In this document: positions 26,342 through 36,781 of the stretch, piece by piece
Numbering within the stretch: position 1 is the stretch's first letter
Layout of the letters: every line of letters begins with the position of its first letter
Assembly: GCA_000708835.1 (NCBI GenBank)
Contig: DF237048.1
Location: 142,396 to 206,395 of the forward strand
Length of the DNA stretch: 64,000 nucleotides
Direction: 5' to 3'
Source: Klebsormidium nitens
Taxonomy: Eukaryota > Streptophyta > Klebsormidiophyceae > Klebsormidiales > Klebsormidiaceae
Program-made: the position numbers and the translations under genes
Notes under the pieces: generated by a model
Told to the model about the DNA's origin: nothing
What the model saw: the letters and a program-made list of their open reading frames with translations, nothing else
The model's database searches: none

Positions 26342-27728
26342 AGGCGAGGGACGAAATAAGGTACAACAGTGCCAGATTAGACGGTCGCGATATTGTTTAA
26401 CGAAACTGAACGGCCGATACGTAAACCGATCGGTCCTCAATCCATGTTTCTATTCTGAAGCTCATATGGAAGGTGCCAATTTCAGCCAGCCTCAGCCAGC
26501 TGCGCAGCGAGCTAGATATTCTGCTGGTAGGACGGTAATTCAGGTTGGATTGACCCTGGTTTACGTTCTGGTTCACAGAATGTTCAAAACTAAACCAAAT
26601 CAGGTTTCGTCTTCTGCAATGGCTTCGAGACACCCTCGGGGTCCTCTCGAAGCTCCTCTAACCACCTCGAAGTAGTTTGGGTCAGTCTGAGAAACCCTGC
26701 CAACTCCAAACAACCTGGTTCAAAGGGGTATTTCCATTGGATTTTCTGCCTGTCAACTGCCACGATAAATTTCCTTCGAACAAGAGGAAATCACCTTCGG
26801 GGCAAGCTGGGATGTCAAAAACATTTTTCCAAAAATAATCTGACGTTAATGTGCACCGCCAGGAGAACATACCTGGTCAACAACCTGAGAAAAAACCATT
26901 TTGAGCATATAAGCTGGGAGTTTCGACCATTAACGGTGCACATTTTCGTCAAAATTGTGATTTAACCGTTCGATAGACATCCCAGCTTGGCCCGATTAAG
27001 TTTTAGGGGGGTCAATGAGAATTCTATCATTTCGTTTTTCTGACGGCCAAGGGTTCATGTAGGGGGGTAAATGTTCAAACTTCCTCAACTTCAGACTTTC
27101 CTCGACAAGTCGTCAGTGAGTTCGAGGTGGTCCCAGAGTGCTCGAGGGGGCCTCCTTGGTCCCCCCCGAAAGATGCAAAAGACGGGACTCGATTTGACCA
27201 CGTTATGACCAAGTTACGCCCCTTCAAACCCTAGAAACCCTCTTTTCTGGCTGAATTACCGTCCTACCACCTTAAGCTGGGTCATGCTGTTCAGCAGGGC
27301 GGTCCAGTAGGGCGCTCCTCCCGTCTTTCTTGCATGACGGTGTGAGTGTTCTGACGCAATTTGGATTGGTTGTTCGGCCACCTCATCCGCAACCAGTGAT
27401 TATTCTGGCGCCTGGTCCATGTATTTGGATCTGCCTTCCGCCCGGGGGTAAGCTGGCGATAGTGGGGGCCAATTGCTTCTTTTTGGCATGAGAAAGGAAG
27501 GTTTAAGTTGAAGGGTTTGTGCATCTCTCGACCAGCGGTCTGCCTCACGTAAGCAGCAGAAAAGGCACCAGTCAAATGGGTTGCAGCTGTAGCTTCGAGG
27601 TAGTGCCTCATCTGTCGGGGTAGACAGGAGCAGCTGGAAGTCGTGAGATCGCCAAATCAGGCCATTGGGTCGATTTTGATGTTTGTGGGGTCCTAAGTCA
27701 GGAACCAAGTAGCTCAAGATCAGCTTCT

Positions 27729-27735
27729 TATATAG
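27729..27735 (+). promoter_or_regulatory. Candidate TATA box of VPS23
   Basis: TATATAG lies 62 bp upstream of the ATG at 27797, which leaves room for a start site near 27760 and a short leader. Position and sequence fit, but no other core element is visible. Confidence 0.4.
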
Positions 27736-27796
27736 CTAGCAGAATTTGATCATACCTACATCAATAGTCCTGAAGCAATATACAATTGCCGAAACG

Positions 27797-30709
27797 ATGC
27801 CGTCCCCGTCAGTTGCCTCCCAGGCCTCCTCCCAGCAGGCCGCCACGCAGTTCCTAAACTCTGTCCTGTCACAGCGCGGGCCGAACGCGCTCCCGTATGC
27901 AGAGGATGTCAAGTGGTCGATCCGGCAGCACCTGTTGGCAGTGGTGCAGGTGCGCTGCCCTTTTTTTTTGTTCCTAGGTCTGTTTTGCACGTACTGCGGG
28001 TGATGCATGCACGTGTGATTTTTGTGTCCTGGAAGTGCCGTCTTTCTAAAGATGACAGTCGAGTCTGGAGCTTGCACAATCTTAGCGGTGAAGATAAACG
28101 GCAACAAAGCTTTTCATTAAAAAAGGCTTGCTGTTGATGGCATTAGGGTTTCAAGAATTGTCATGGCAGGCTTGAAAACAAAGCTGCATACTGGCCAGAC
28201 CTCCGGTCATAGGTTGATGCCGCTGCCATTTGCTGGGTAATTTGTACAATTACCCCAAGTCTCATGCATTTGGCAATCAATTTGCCTGATGGAGAGATAT
28301 TCCCCTGCTGACATTATGGTCAGAGTGCATTGACTGCTTGCCAACAAAGCCGCACAATGCCACCGTAGACTGCCCTCACTATGTCAAGGAAGCAGTCTCA
28401 GCAGAGAGATCGTCACTATAAGAATAATTTCATAGCGCCATGTTCCTGACAAGGTAGCAGATTGGATCCTAACGTACCACAGTAGCTTTCGCCTGACCAC
28501 CTGGGCATCAGAACGTTCTGATCCCCTCAAAGGCCACTTAAGCGAAGGCCCTGTACTCTTTGACGAGGGTCAAGTACGATCAGCCAAACACAGGGCTTCT
28601 TATTAGGCGGCAGGCCATGGCAGTTTAGCCAGTCCAAGTCTTCGTACTCCTCCTTCATTGGGTTATCAAGAGTGCCTCGGCCAGAATTCAGGAGTAGCAA
28701 CTCCAGTACCACTCCTTGCTCAGCCCTTCTTTTGGCATCCAATCCCTGCCCAATCCTGTTCCCTGGCTTTCCTGCCTGCCTCCTTTACTTTCTGGTACAG
28801 GGTTACGTGGGGCTGACCGTCAAGACTGGCAGCTTCAAGGTTGACACTTCTTGAGGCCATTGTCAAGCTATCGGAGTCCTCCCCAATCCTGTCGCTTGAC
28901 TTTCGTTTCTGACCTATGCAGGACTATCCGGGCTGGCCGTCAAGACTGGCAACCCTTCCAATTGACCCTTCTTCACGCCTTGTCTGGTTATCGACTTCTT
29001 TCCCATCCCAGTTCCTTGACTTTCCTTTTCTGACCGCTGCAGGACTACCCGGGGCTGACCGCCAAGACTGGCACCTTCACCCACAACGACGGCCGTGCCT
29101 CGCACCTGCTCAAGCTCGAGGGCACCGTCCCCATGTTCTACCAAAACGTCAAGTACAACATCCCCATCACTGCCTGGCTTCTCGAAGGCTACCCCCGCCA
29201 ATGCCCCCTCGTTTACGTAACCCCCACCCGCGACATGATCATCAAACCGCGGCACCAATTCGTCGACGCTTCCGGGATGGTCGCCGCCCCCTATCTCCGA
29301 GAATGGGTGTTCCCCCGCTCAAACCTAGTCGATCTCTGCGGCACGTTGTCGGTTCTCTTTGGTTCGGACCCCCCCTTGTACACACGACCGAGCCACGTTC
29401 CCGCACGCCCCCCCCCTCCGCAACAAGGGTTCGTCGGCGTCAACCCCATTCTCTCAGGCAACTCCTCCCCCGTGATCGACACCCGCCCCCCTCCTTCGGG
29501 CCTCGTCACACGGCCACCATACTCCCCTCCTTCGGGGGGTAGGTCGGGCTACGCCAGCCCACCCCCCCAGGCCACGCCGATGAGCGGAACGGCTCGTCCC
29601 CCCACGCAAGGGGGGGGGCAGTGGACGGATAACCCCGAGGAGGTGTTCAAGAGGAATGCGGTGAAGAGCCTGACGGAGCGCCTGCAAAAGGACTTGGCGA
29701 GCCATAATAGGGAGGTCACGGGCGAGATCGAGGGGCTGTTCTCGACGCAGGCGCTGCTGGAGCAGCGGGGGGCGACGATCGAGGGGGGGGTGCGGGAGCT
29801 GGGGGAGGAGAAGGAGGCGCTGGAACAGGCGCTGCAGGTGAGAGCGTCTGGAGGGGCGTGGTTCTGGTTGTTAGGGACATCATTTGGTGGTGTTCTTGCT
29901 TAGACTTGGCGAGACCTTCATTGAGCTTGCGAAGATTGCGCGGAGCACCGTGTGCAGGGGTCTGCGCAAGTGTGAGTACTTTGCTCGTTGCAGTGGCGAG
30001 TTGGCGACTCTTGTTTGCGTAAAGCAACGCGGTCAGCACATGATGTACTTATACGTCTATGGACCACGATGGAGAACGTGGAAAAGTTGCATGATCCGCT
30101 TCTTCAGATGCGGAAGACTGGGGTGACGGAGTGCTTCTGTAAGCAGCGGAACCGTTAGAAGATCTTGATGGAATTCGCTTGCGACTGATTTTATTACCTT
30201 GCGAGGAGTTTATTGACGACCGGCCTCCTCAAATTGGAAACGTCTTTTCGCTTCAACTTGTATACTATCCGGTAAAGCAGTGCAGTTCTTTGTCCACTTG
30301 TCAAGCGTCCACCTCATCCCAAAAGCAGGGTCTCTAATTTGATGCTTTGTTTGATCTGCAGGTCATTTTGACCAACAGCGACGTCATCGAGACGTGGCTC
30401 AAGGTCAACGATCGAGGTGCGGGCGAGGAGCCGGCGGATGACATCGACGCCGCTTTCGAGCCGGTGGACCGCTTCTCGCGGCAGCTGCTAGAGTCCTCTG
30501 CGGAGGACCTCGCGATCGAGGACCTTATGTATGCGCTCGACAAGGCCGCGCAAGACGGGTCACTCGGGGCTGAGGTTTATCTGAAGACGACACGGAATCT
30601 GTCACGCGAGCAGTTCTTCCACCGGGCCACGTGCATCAAAGTGCGCGCCATGCAGCAGCAGGCGCAAGCGCAGGCGGCCGCGCCGTATGCGAGGGGGGGT
30701 TACCGGTAG
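27797..30709 (+). CDS. VPS23: ESCRT-I subunit VPS23/TSG101 (ELCH-type) with UEV domain
   Basis: The product binds ubiquitinated cargo at endosomes as part of ESCRT-I, for sorting into multivesicular bodies. Exons are 27797-27949, 29043-29837 and 30362-30709. All junctions are phase 0 with GT-AG borders, giving 431 aa. Residues about 25-167 form the UEV domain (ubiquitin E2 variant), with [16 protein letters not shown] and the downstream PPLYTRP end of the fold. Residues about 168-245 are Pro/Gly/Ser-rich. Residues about 250-316 are coiled coil ([11 protein letters not shown]). The last exon is the steadiness-box domain ([14 protein letters not shown] and [10 protein letters not shown]), which binds VPS28/VPS37 in this family. 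Two extra degenerate copies of the exon 2 acceptor region sit in intron 1. Confidence 0.93.
28801..29100 (+). repeat. 121-bp tandem copies of the VPS23 exon 2 acceptor and exon start
   Basis: Three exon-like starts follow an AG at 28801, 28922 and 29043, exactly 121 bp apart each time. Only the last is the true exon 2. All three carry a CTGACC or CTGGCC block followed by GTCAAGACTGGC or GCCAAGACTGGC, and a pyrimidine-rich leader (CAATCCTGT or CATCCCAGT, then TTGACTTTC in the two downstream copies). The first copy reads in frame for 17 codons, then meets TGA. The second has lost one base near CCGGGCTGG and runs on out of frame. Confidence 0.9.
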
Positions 30710-31734
30710 CATGCAGGTTGGGGAGCAAGGGCCGGATAAGCGGTTGCGTTGTACAGGATCTGCAACAATGCGAGTCAAAACGCGCTATTAGTGTAGGCTA
30801 CAAACCGCGCAGCATCTTTGCTTCTATGTCATTGTCTACTAAATACAGGTTCAGGCCGGAAGTTTCGCAGAACTGGCGTTCTTGCATTGACGAACGCGCA
30901 CATACGTGAGTCTGCTCATGGAGTCAATCTCACGTACTGCCGCGTCGGCCCACTGCAATATTGGCTTGGGCTCAAGACATGAGCCGGTTTTCTGTGGACA
31001 TCCGTCTCTAGGTGGCCCGGCAGTGTCTCAGAACATTACATCGACAGTCTAATGATAGCCGCCCTAGAAGGTGTCGATCGTGACCGGGTAAATCAATTAC
31101 CTATATAGCATGCCGCCTATCATTACCCGGCCTGCATGGTTCTTGGAACAGTGGTGGCCCTTGGCCGCACTGATCGACCCGCGGCTGATCACTACCGACG
31201 TCCTTGGGAACCGCTGCAATTAGCCGAGGGGAAAAAAGGATGCCATACTAAGTGTTACCTCTTTGGGACGCCAACGCATGCGGCACGGGCTGTACTTGGA
31301 GACCAAAGAATCGAACAGAACTTTAACATGTACTCGCCCCGGCCCGTGCAATCCGGCCATGATCAGGGCCGACTTTCATGCATGTGCCGCTCATGGCGGT
31401 ATACGTACATACTGACTGAGCCTGCGAAGAGGCTCCAATTATTACTCCGACAAGTTGCATACCTTGACTATACCAGTTACTGCCACAGTATTGGTCTTCT
31501 GCATGCATGTAGAACTGTACAGTTAGGCCAATTCTCGACCGGCTATTGTGATGGAGTTCTGTATATTTGCTGACAAGCGCCATATAAATGTATTTGATCA
31601 GTATCATTCTTTCGTGCCACCTTTAAGAGGGCATCTACACTACATTTAGAGCTCTCCTTACAAGCGATTCTTTTTGCAAATGGCCCCCGTGGGGAGTCGC
31701 TTGTAAACGGATCAATTTGTTTCATACCACCGTG
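30710..31734. other. Convergent intergenic region, no gene
   Basis: This region lies between the ends of VPS23 (plus) and the prolyl 4-hydroxylase (minus). It should hold both 3' untranslated regions. The frames at 31136-31573 (plus) and 31323-31607 (minus) overlap each other and show no recognisable domain. Confidence 0.55.
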
Positions 31735-34700
31735 TCAGCATACTCTGCAGCTCTTTCTGCAGTGGCCGGTGCTTCCCACCATGTACCCTGGGTTCTTCGT
31801 GCACTCGCCTGTCGCAGCCCAGCCGGGGCAACGACCGTCTAGGTCCGCACACTGACCCGGAACCACCTGTCGCACAGAATGGAAGAAAATCCCAGTAAAG
31901 CCCAGAGGTTCCCTTCTATGTACAAGATTCATGTCTAACCAAGACTGCAGGTCCAAGACGGTGATCAGGTCCAAGAGTATCCGCACCTTACAAGCATGCG
32001 TACATTGTGATCCAGTAAAAGACGCTGACGAGAACCAAGGGTAGTCGCACCATACTTGCATGCTGACACTGCGAATCCACTCAACCGGGAACTCTGATCT
32101 ATTTCAGTGCGACACAGGGGTCGCGGCTGCAGAAACTATCACACAAGGGCCGGCTTGAAACTTTGGTTGAATCCGCGTGTCTAGCCCCACAGTAAGTGGG
32201 CACGAGAAGAAGCTCAGTAAGTGGGCACGAGAAGAAGCTCAAGGAGATGGCGCGAGAGTCGGAACAGAAGCTCCCCGCTCACCTTTGGTCCGTCAAAATC
32301 TGCCACGTGTATCCACTTGGGCGCAGACCACTTCTCGCCCTTCTCGACGGGGCACGCCCCGTGCAGGCTGCTCGGGTCGGTAGACGCATCCGGGTGGAGA
32401 CTGAAGAAAAGGAGCGCGTCTCCTTTCCTTGGTTTCACTACAAGAAGGAATTTGCCTTGAGAAGGAGGCACAGATGAACGAGGTTATCGCGGTCGTGAGA
32501 GGCACTGAGACTTCTTACGTATGCTTTTAATTTAAGGCTCTTACGAAGTGAACTTGGAACGGCACAATGCACCAAAAGCCGTTTGAATCCGGCAACGTCA
32601 TACGGCCGAGTCAGATGATGCTGTCTCATGAAAGACAGCTTCAGGTGCCGCAAGCACAGGCTTTAAGGCCTTCTGGACACCAATCGATTCCAAGCCTGAT
32701 CAAAGCGAGTCCACATGCCACAAAGCTACGTTACATGACAAGAACAGGTTGAGAAACCGCGAGCTGCGTCAATCAGGCTCATGTTTGATGGTAAAACGCG
32801 CTCGATCTCGTTCGTAACGGCCAATCAAACCCGCCTTCTTCGTCCCACTGGCATTTCTCGGATATACAAAGATCTCAATGCAAGTCCTCTTGTGCTATTC
32901 CGGAGAGCCTACAGAGCCATTTATGCCAGTGTGACTCACTCACAGTCAAGGTACAACGATGCAGACTCCAGACTGTTGCCCTCTTAGACCAACCTGCTTC
33001 GTCCATTCCTTGCAGAACAAGGCCCCAAGAGGCAGGATTTTCAGTCCCAAAAGTCCGCTACATTCAGTCGACTCACCCGCGAGCCCCTTCTGTGCGCACT
33101 CTGACCACGTGCCGTCCTTTTGCCGCGGGTGTGGGGTTGCCGTTGGGAACACCGTCTCCCCCCCCTTTCCGACCGTGTTCAGATACATGAGCACCGTAGC
33201 AATGCGATGCCCCCCCCGCTGGATGTTGACTTTGTCGCTGAAAAAGTCGTGGTGTGGATCGTACTTCTGACCATGTTGATAGCGTAGAATCTGGAGCGCC
33301 TCCCCATTCTCTGCAAACAGCATGGGGTTGGTTAGGATTGGGTTTGGAATTGGGGTTAAAATGGTTTATAATTGGAGTTGGAATGGGGGCTGGGGTTGGG
33401 GTTAATATTGGGGTTGAAATTGGGGTTAGCGTCGCGGTTGGGCAGGGGCTAAATTTGGTCAGAGTGGGTCAAATTGGTCAGAACGGGAGTGGGTTAGAAA
33501 CAATTTCAAAGTGCAAAACTCAAGAGGATACGAGAAACATTATGGCAACAGAAGTTACGGAAGTTTGTCGGACATCTCCCTTCGTGGACTTTCGACCATG
33601 CTGGTGGGGTAAAACATGTTACCCCTGTCACTAAGTTTCGCAACACTTGAGGGGTCAGTTGATTCTTTACAAAGGAAGCACTCAGTGTCAAAGTGACCCT
33701 GCAATCTGTGTGGACAATCAAGTCGGCTACAGCAAAGAGTCAACCGTGAAAGACTGATGTGGGGCGGAGACTACACGCTCCAACATCTTAGCGCTGGGTG
33801 GCACAGCTCTTGGGACAAACCTATCAAGTCAGAACCGTGGGAACATCATTGCAGGCCCCACTATGTGATGCTGGGCCGCTTTGAGACTCTAGCACGGAGC
33901 GTGCATGCTACAGTAAGGAAGGCGTTACCGGACCGCTCCAAGTGGCACTCGTTCCAATGCGTCTCCTGAATTGTAGAGAAGGTCTGTGCTGTCTCAAAAG
34001 GTTTCTATTTCACCCTGGTTGCAAATGTCGATCCCCCCAAACCAGAGGCTTACCTACTGGCAGGAATGTCCAGGCCGCGATTTTGTCTTCAATACCCGCA
34101 ACCACCGCATCCTGAAACAGGAAGGATGCATTTGCCTTAATCTGCTGGTCTGCTTATGGTCCCTTCTATATTCACTTGTGCTGGTGGTACTGTTTATCAT
34201 GGTCAACATTCTCGATGTCTCTATTCTTGACTTCTGAAGCATGTGAGAGTTGGCCTTTCGACGATCGAGTGACTTGTATAAAATCGTTCCAAGAGCAGGG
34301 TGTGAACATAACTCCAAGAAGGAAGGAGCCGTTCGAAAATTGGGAGTGAAAGTCCAAAAGCTCGAAAGTGAGCTAAGTGAAGCGACCCAAGCCCTTTTTG
34401 GAATAAAAGGGGGCTCTTGCCAAAGGGCAGCGGCGCTTGTGGCTTCGCAGGCTGTTGAACTCACCTGCGCCCTCAGCACAAACATTCCGGAGCTTGTGCG
34501 GACTTCGCTCGAGACGCCCTGCCCCGAGTCGTTGTCCACCACCGTTGAGTGCTCCAGCTTGTCGCGCGCCTGGAACATCAGGGAAGAACAGGAGACTTCA
34601 GGAGCTTTTCTTTGTCAACAAAATCTGGTACCTGACAATCCATATGCACTGCAGCTTTGGATCCTTGGGATCGGAAGGGCGTCAGGCTAACTGGTATTAG

Positions 34701-36190
34701 TAGAGTACTGAAGTAGAGTATTGAGGGCAAAAGAACAAGAGTCCTGAAGTGGCACTCACTTTGTCAAGGATTCGTCACTCTGCAATGTAAGGGGTCCATA
34801 TACACCGGAGCAATTGCTGCAGGAGCGAGGAAGGGTGTATATTTACCATGGCAACCAGGTGGTCGCACTCTTCATCCGTGAGGAAGTTGTGGTAGAGCCA
34901 TGCTCTGTAGGAGAAAGAAAGAAGAGTCAGACTACGATGATGAAGACCCTGATGCTCATCAACAAATGCTTCAGCACAATAAGGGAATCGCTTGATCCTA
35001 TACAGATTGGCCGGAGCGCAAATCAAATGTCAGGCAGGGACAGACTGTGCATCAGGCTCTTGGAACTATGGCAGCGGATAGCCGCAGCTTGAGAGCTGAC
35101 GGCAATCGTAAACCAGGAGGGCCCAATCCTCCATCTCTCCTGCCCTGTTTCAAGAACAGGTTTATGCTCACAAAATACATGGGCTTACAGGACTCCTTTT
35201 CACCGAAGACAGTTATTTTTGCAGAAAGTCCCGTCTGGTAAATGAGCCATGATCTATGCACAGGAGTCAAAACGCAGCTTGAGGATGAAAAGCGAACCTG
35301 GGATTCCAGGACAGGTGCTCTATCTGCGAAGGATTGACGCTCCAGCCTGGTTTAGGGACCACCTGCTGAATCACTTCTCCCCGCAACTGCTTTGCCGTTT
35401 GGGTACTGCAACAGAATGTTGCAACCTGGTTTGCAAACCGTAGCAGTGGGACAATTTGTTTTGGCAAGCAGGGGAGCTCTCCTTCACCAAGCTTTCAATC
35501 TAGTGCGTTTGTTCTTTCTTTGGGACTCAGGCATACTCTTCCCACAGAGGGCAATCCTGAATCACCAGTACAATAGAGGACCCTTCAAGGGGCACCCATT
35601 GGGGTCACAATCCCTCGAATGGGTATAAGGTTGGTGCTGTTCATGATACAAGGAGGAAATGGCATCTCTGTACTACAATATGAATGCCCAAGCCAAGATG
35701 CCTTTCCAGAGGTTTCAGAACCTGATCAGGTGGCTTGATGAATCTCGCTGTTCAGTCCCCCTCAAACCTTGTGGCTGTTTATCAATCAAAGCAGTGGCTA
35801 TGAATGAATCAGCTTCCTCACCTGACTTCGCCCAACCAGCCAGGCAAATCATCCGGCTGCCCAATCCACATGCGACCCTCGACGGCTACGCCAAAAAAGG
35901 TGAGAACCAGTGCTAAAAGCGGGACCACATTCTTCATCATGCAAGCATTGCATACAGTGACCCCCTTCTCTTAGATAGTGCATCCAGAGTCCTGATATCA
36001 ATGCTAGACTGGTGGACGGACCAGGCAATGCACATTCGTCGAGCCCCTTCAATACAGGCGTTGCTGGAAAAGTAGACAATCTGGCGCCCGAAAGCACTTC
36101 AGGAAAGCAGAGCAGTCGGACGTCCTGTACACTTTTTCTCGACAACCGCAGCAGGAGCCCTGCTGCCGGCAACAGCTCCGGGCGCGCCAT
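31735..36190 (-). CDS. Prolyl 4-hydroxylase, Fe(II)/2-oxoglutarate type, with C-terminal ShK domain
   Basis: The enzyme makes 4-hydroxyproline in secretory-pathway proteins such as extensins and arabinogalactan proteins. Minus-strand exons are 36190-36133, 35885-35822, 35405-35298, 34904-34847, 34569-34465, 34111-34054, 33310-33077, 32437-32283 and 31866-31735, about 323 aa with consistent phases. The core shows YHNFLTDEECDHLV, DNDSG then SEVRTSSGMFV, and NGEALQILRY then HGQKYDPHHDFF (iron HxD). It continues with GGHRIATVLMYLN then KGGETVFP, and a distal SLHGACPV block with EKW (iron His, 2OG Lys). The last exon is a six-cysteine ShK toxin-like fold domain (CADLDGRCPGW ... CRKSCRVC), common in plant P4Hs and not itself a toxin. 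The first two exons, including any membrane anchor or signal, are the weak part. The ATG has a good context (AAGATGG). Confidence 0.9.
32191..32240. repeat. Perfect 25-bp tandem repeat, two copies, in a P4H intron
   Basis: The 25-bp unit beginning AGTAAGTGGGCACG is present at 32191-32215 and again at 32216-32240 without change. It lies just downstream (on the minus strand) of the exon ending at 32283. Identical copies mean a recent duplication. Confidence 0.95.
33321..33435 (+). repeat. Degenerate GGGGTT-rich simple repeat in a P4H intron
   Basis: The stretch is built from variants of TTGGGGTTA, TTGGAGTTGGAATGG and GGGGTTGGGGTT, right next to the exon that begins at 33310. It is irregular in spacing and sequence, so it is an imperfect microsatellite or minisatellite. 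Confidence 0.7.
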
Positions 36191-36781
36191 CTTGTTTTTG
36201 TCTTCAGTGCTGGTTTGGCAGATGTTTGCTGGTTTCCTTTGCTCAGAGAAACCCTAAGAGCCAAGGGATCACCCAGTGCTTCAAAGTGAATCGGGCTCAT
36301 GATTGACAGCGGCGGTGTGGTTCCTGAGGTTGGTTCTTGATAAATGGACATTTCTACGGAAACCCTAAAAAACACCCAGACGAGAGGACCATCTTCCTCG
36401 GACTCAGAGTTCGGAGTCGAGACGGTATGCAGCTTCATACAGTAATTATGCTTGCAAGGTCTCGATCGTTTCAGTGTCTCTTCAAAGACTGCGAGGATGC
36501 GCGTTGGTCGTGCAGTTGCTCGGTTTTTAACAGGCGTTCTTCTGCAGGAAGATTGCAGGGTTGTCCTGAGGACTTGACTGGAAAGTGGTTTCATAGAGCA
36601 GCCATCTGTCCATCTTTCACTTCAATTGAGCTCATTTTGAGCTCGTTTGCACTGCTTATATTGAGTCTCTTTACAAAGCCCTTTAGAGTAAGAATGGCAG
36701 GAGCTGAACATCCTTAAGGTGTGCGGCCTTTGAGGCGCTTTTTGACCCCTTGCAATCCTGCCTTGATCATCATTGCTTACA
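36191..36781. promoter_or_regulatory. Shared divergent promoter region with two telo-boxes
   Basis: These 591 bp separate the proposed starts of P4H (minus) and the CCDC148 homologue (plus). Two AAACCCTAA motifs lie at 36249-36257 and 36360-36370, both on the plus strand, the first about 60 bp upstream of the P4H ATG. AAACCCTA telo-boxes are known plant promoter elements. No TATA box is evident. Confidence 0.4.

Larger units (their letters stand above)
26085..27796. other. Divergent intergenic region between FIP37 and VPS23
   Basis: These 1.7 kb separate two head-to-head genes and should hold both promoters. Visible elements are the E2F-like site (26332), an AAACCCTAG telo-box-like motif (27226-27234) and a TATATAG box (27729-27735) shortly before the VPS23 start. 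A minus-strand CTGGATGGGTGAGC block near 26310 could be the donor of a 5' untranslated exon of FIP37. No coding frame with recognisable similarity was seen. Confidence 0.5.

Noticed and set aside
28916-29542. 208-codon plus-strand frame at VPS23
   Set aside because: It is the out-of-frame reading of decoy copy 2 and exon 2; the domain-bearing frame is another one.
31735-31866. ShK domain as a toxin gene
   Set aside because: It is the C-terminal exon of a prolyl 4-hydroxylase, a common plant domain arrangement.
33321-33435. GGGGTT-rich run as an interstitial telomere
   Set aside because: The motif is irregular, differs from TTTAGGG and lies within a P4H intron.
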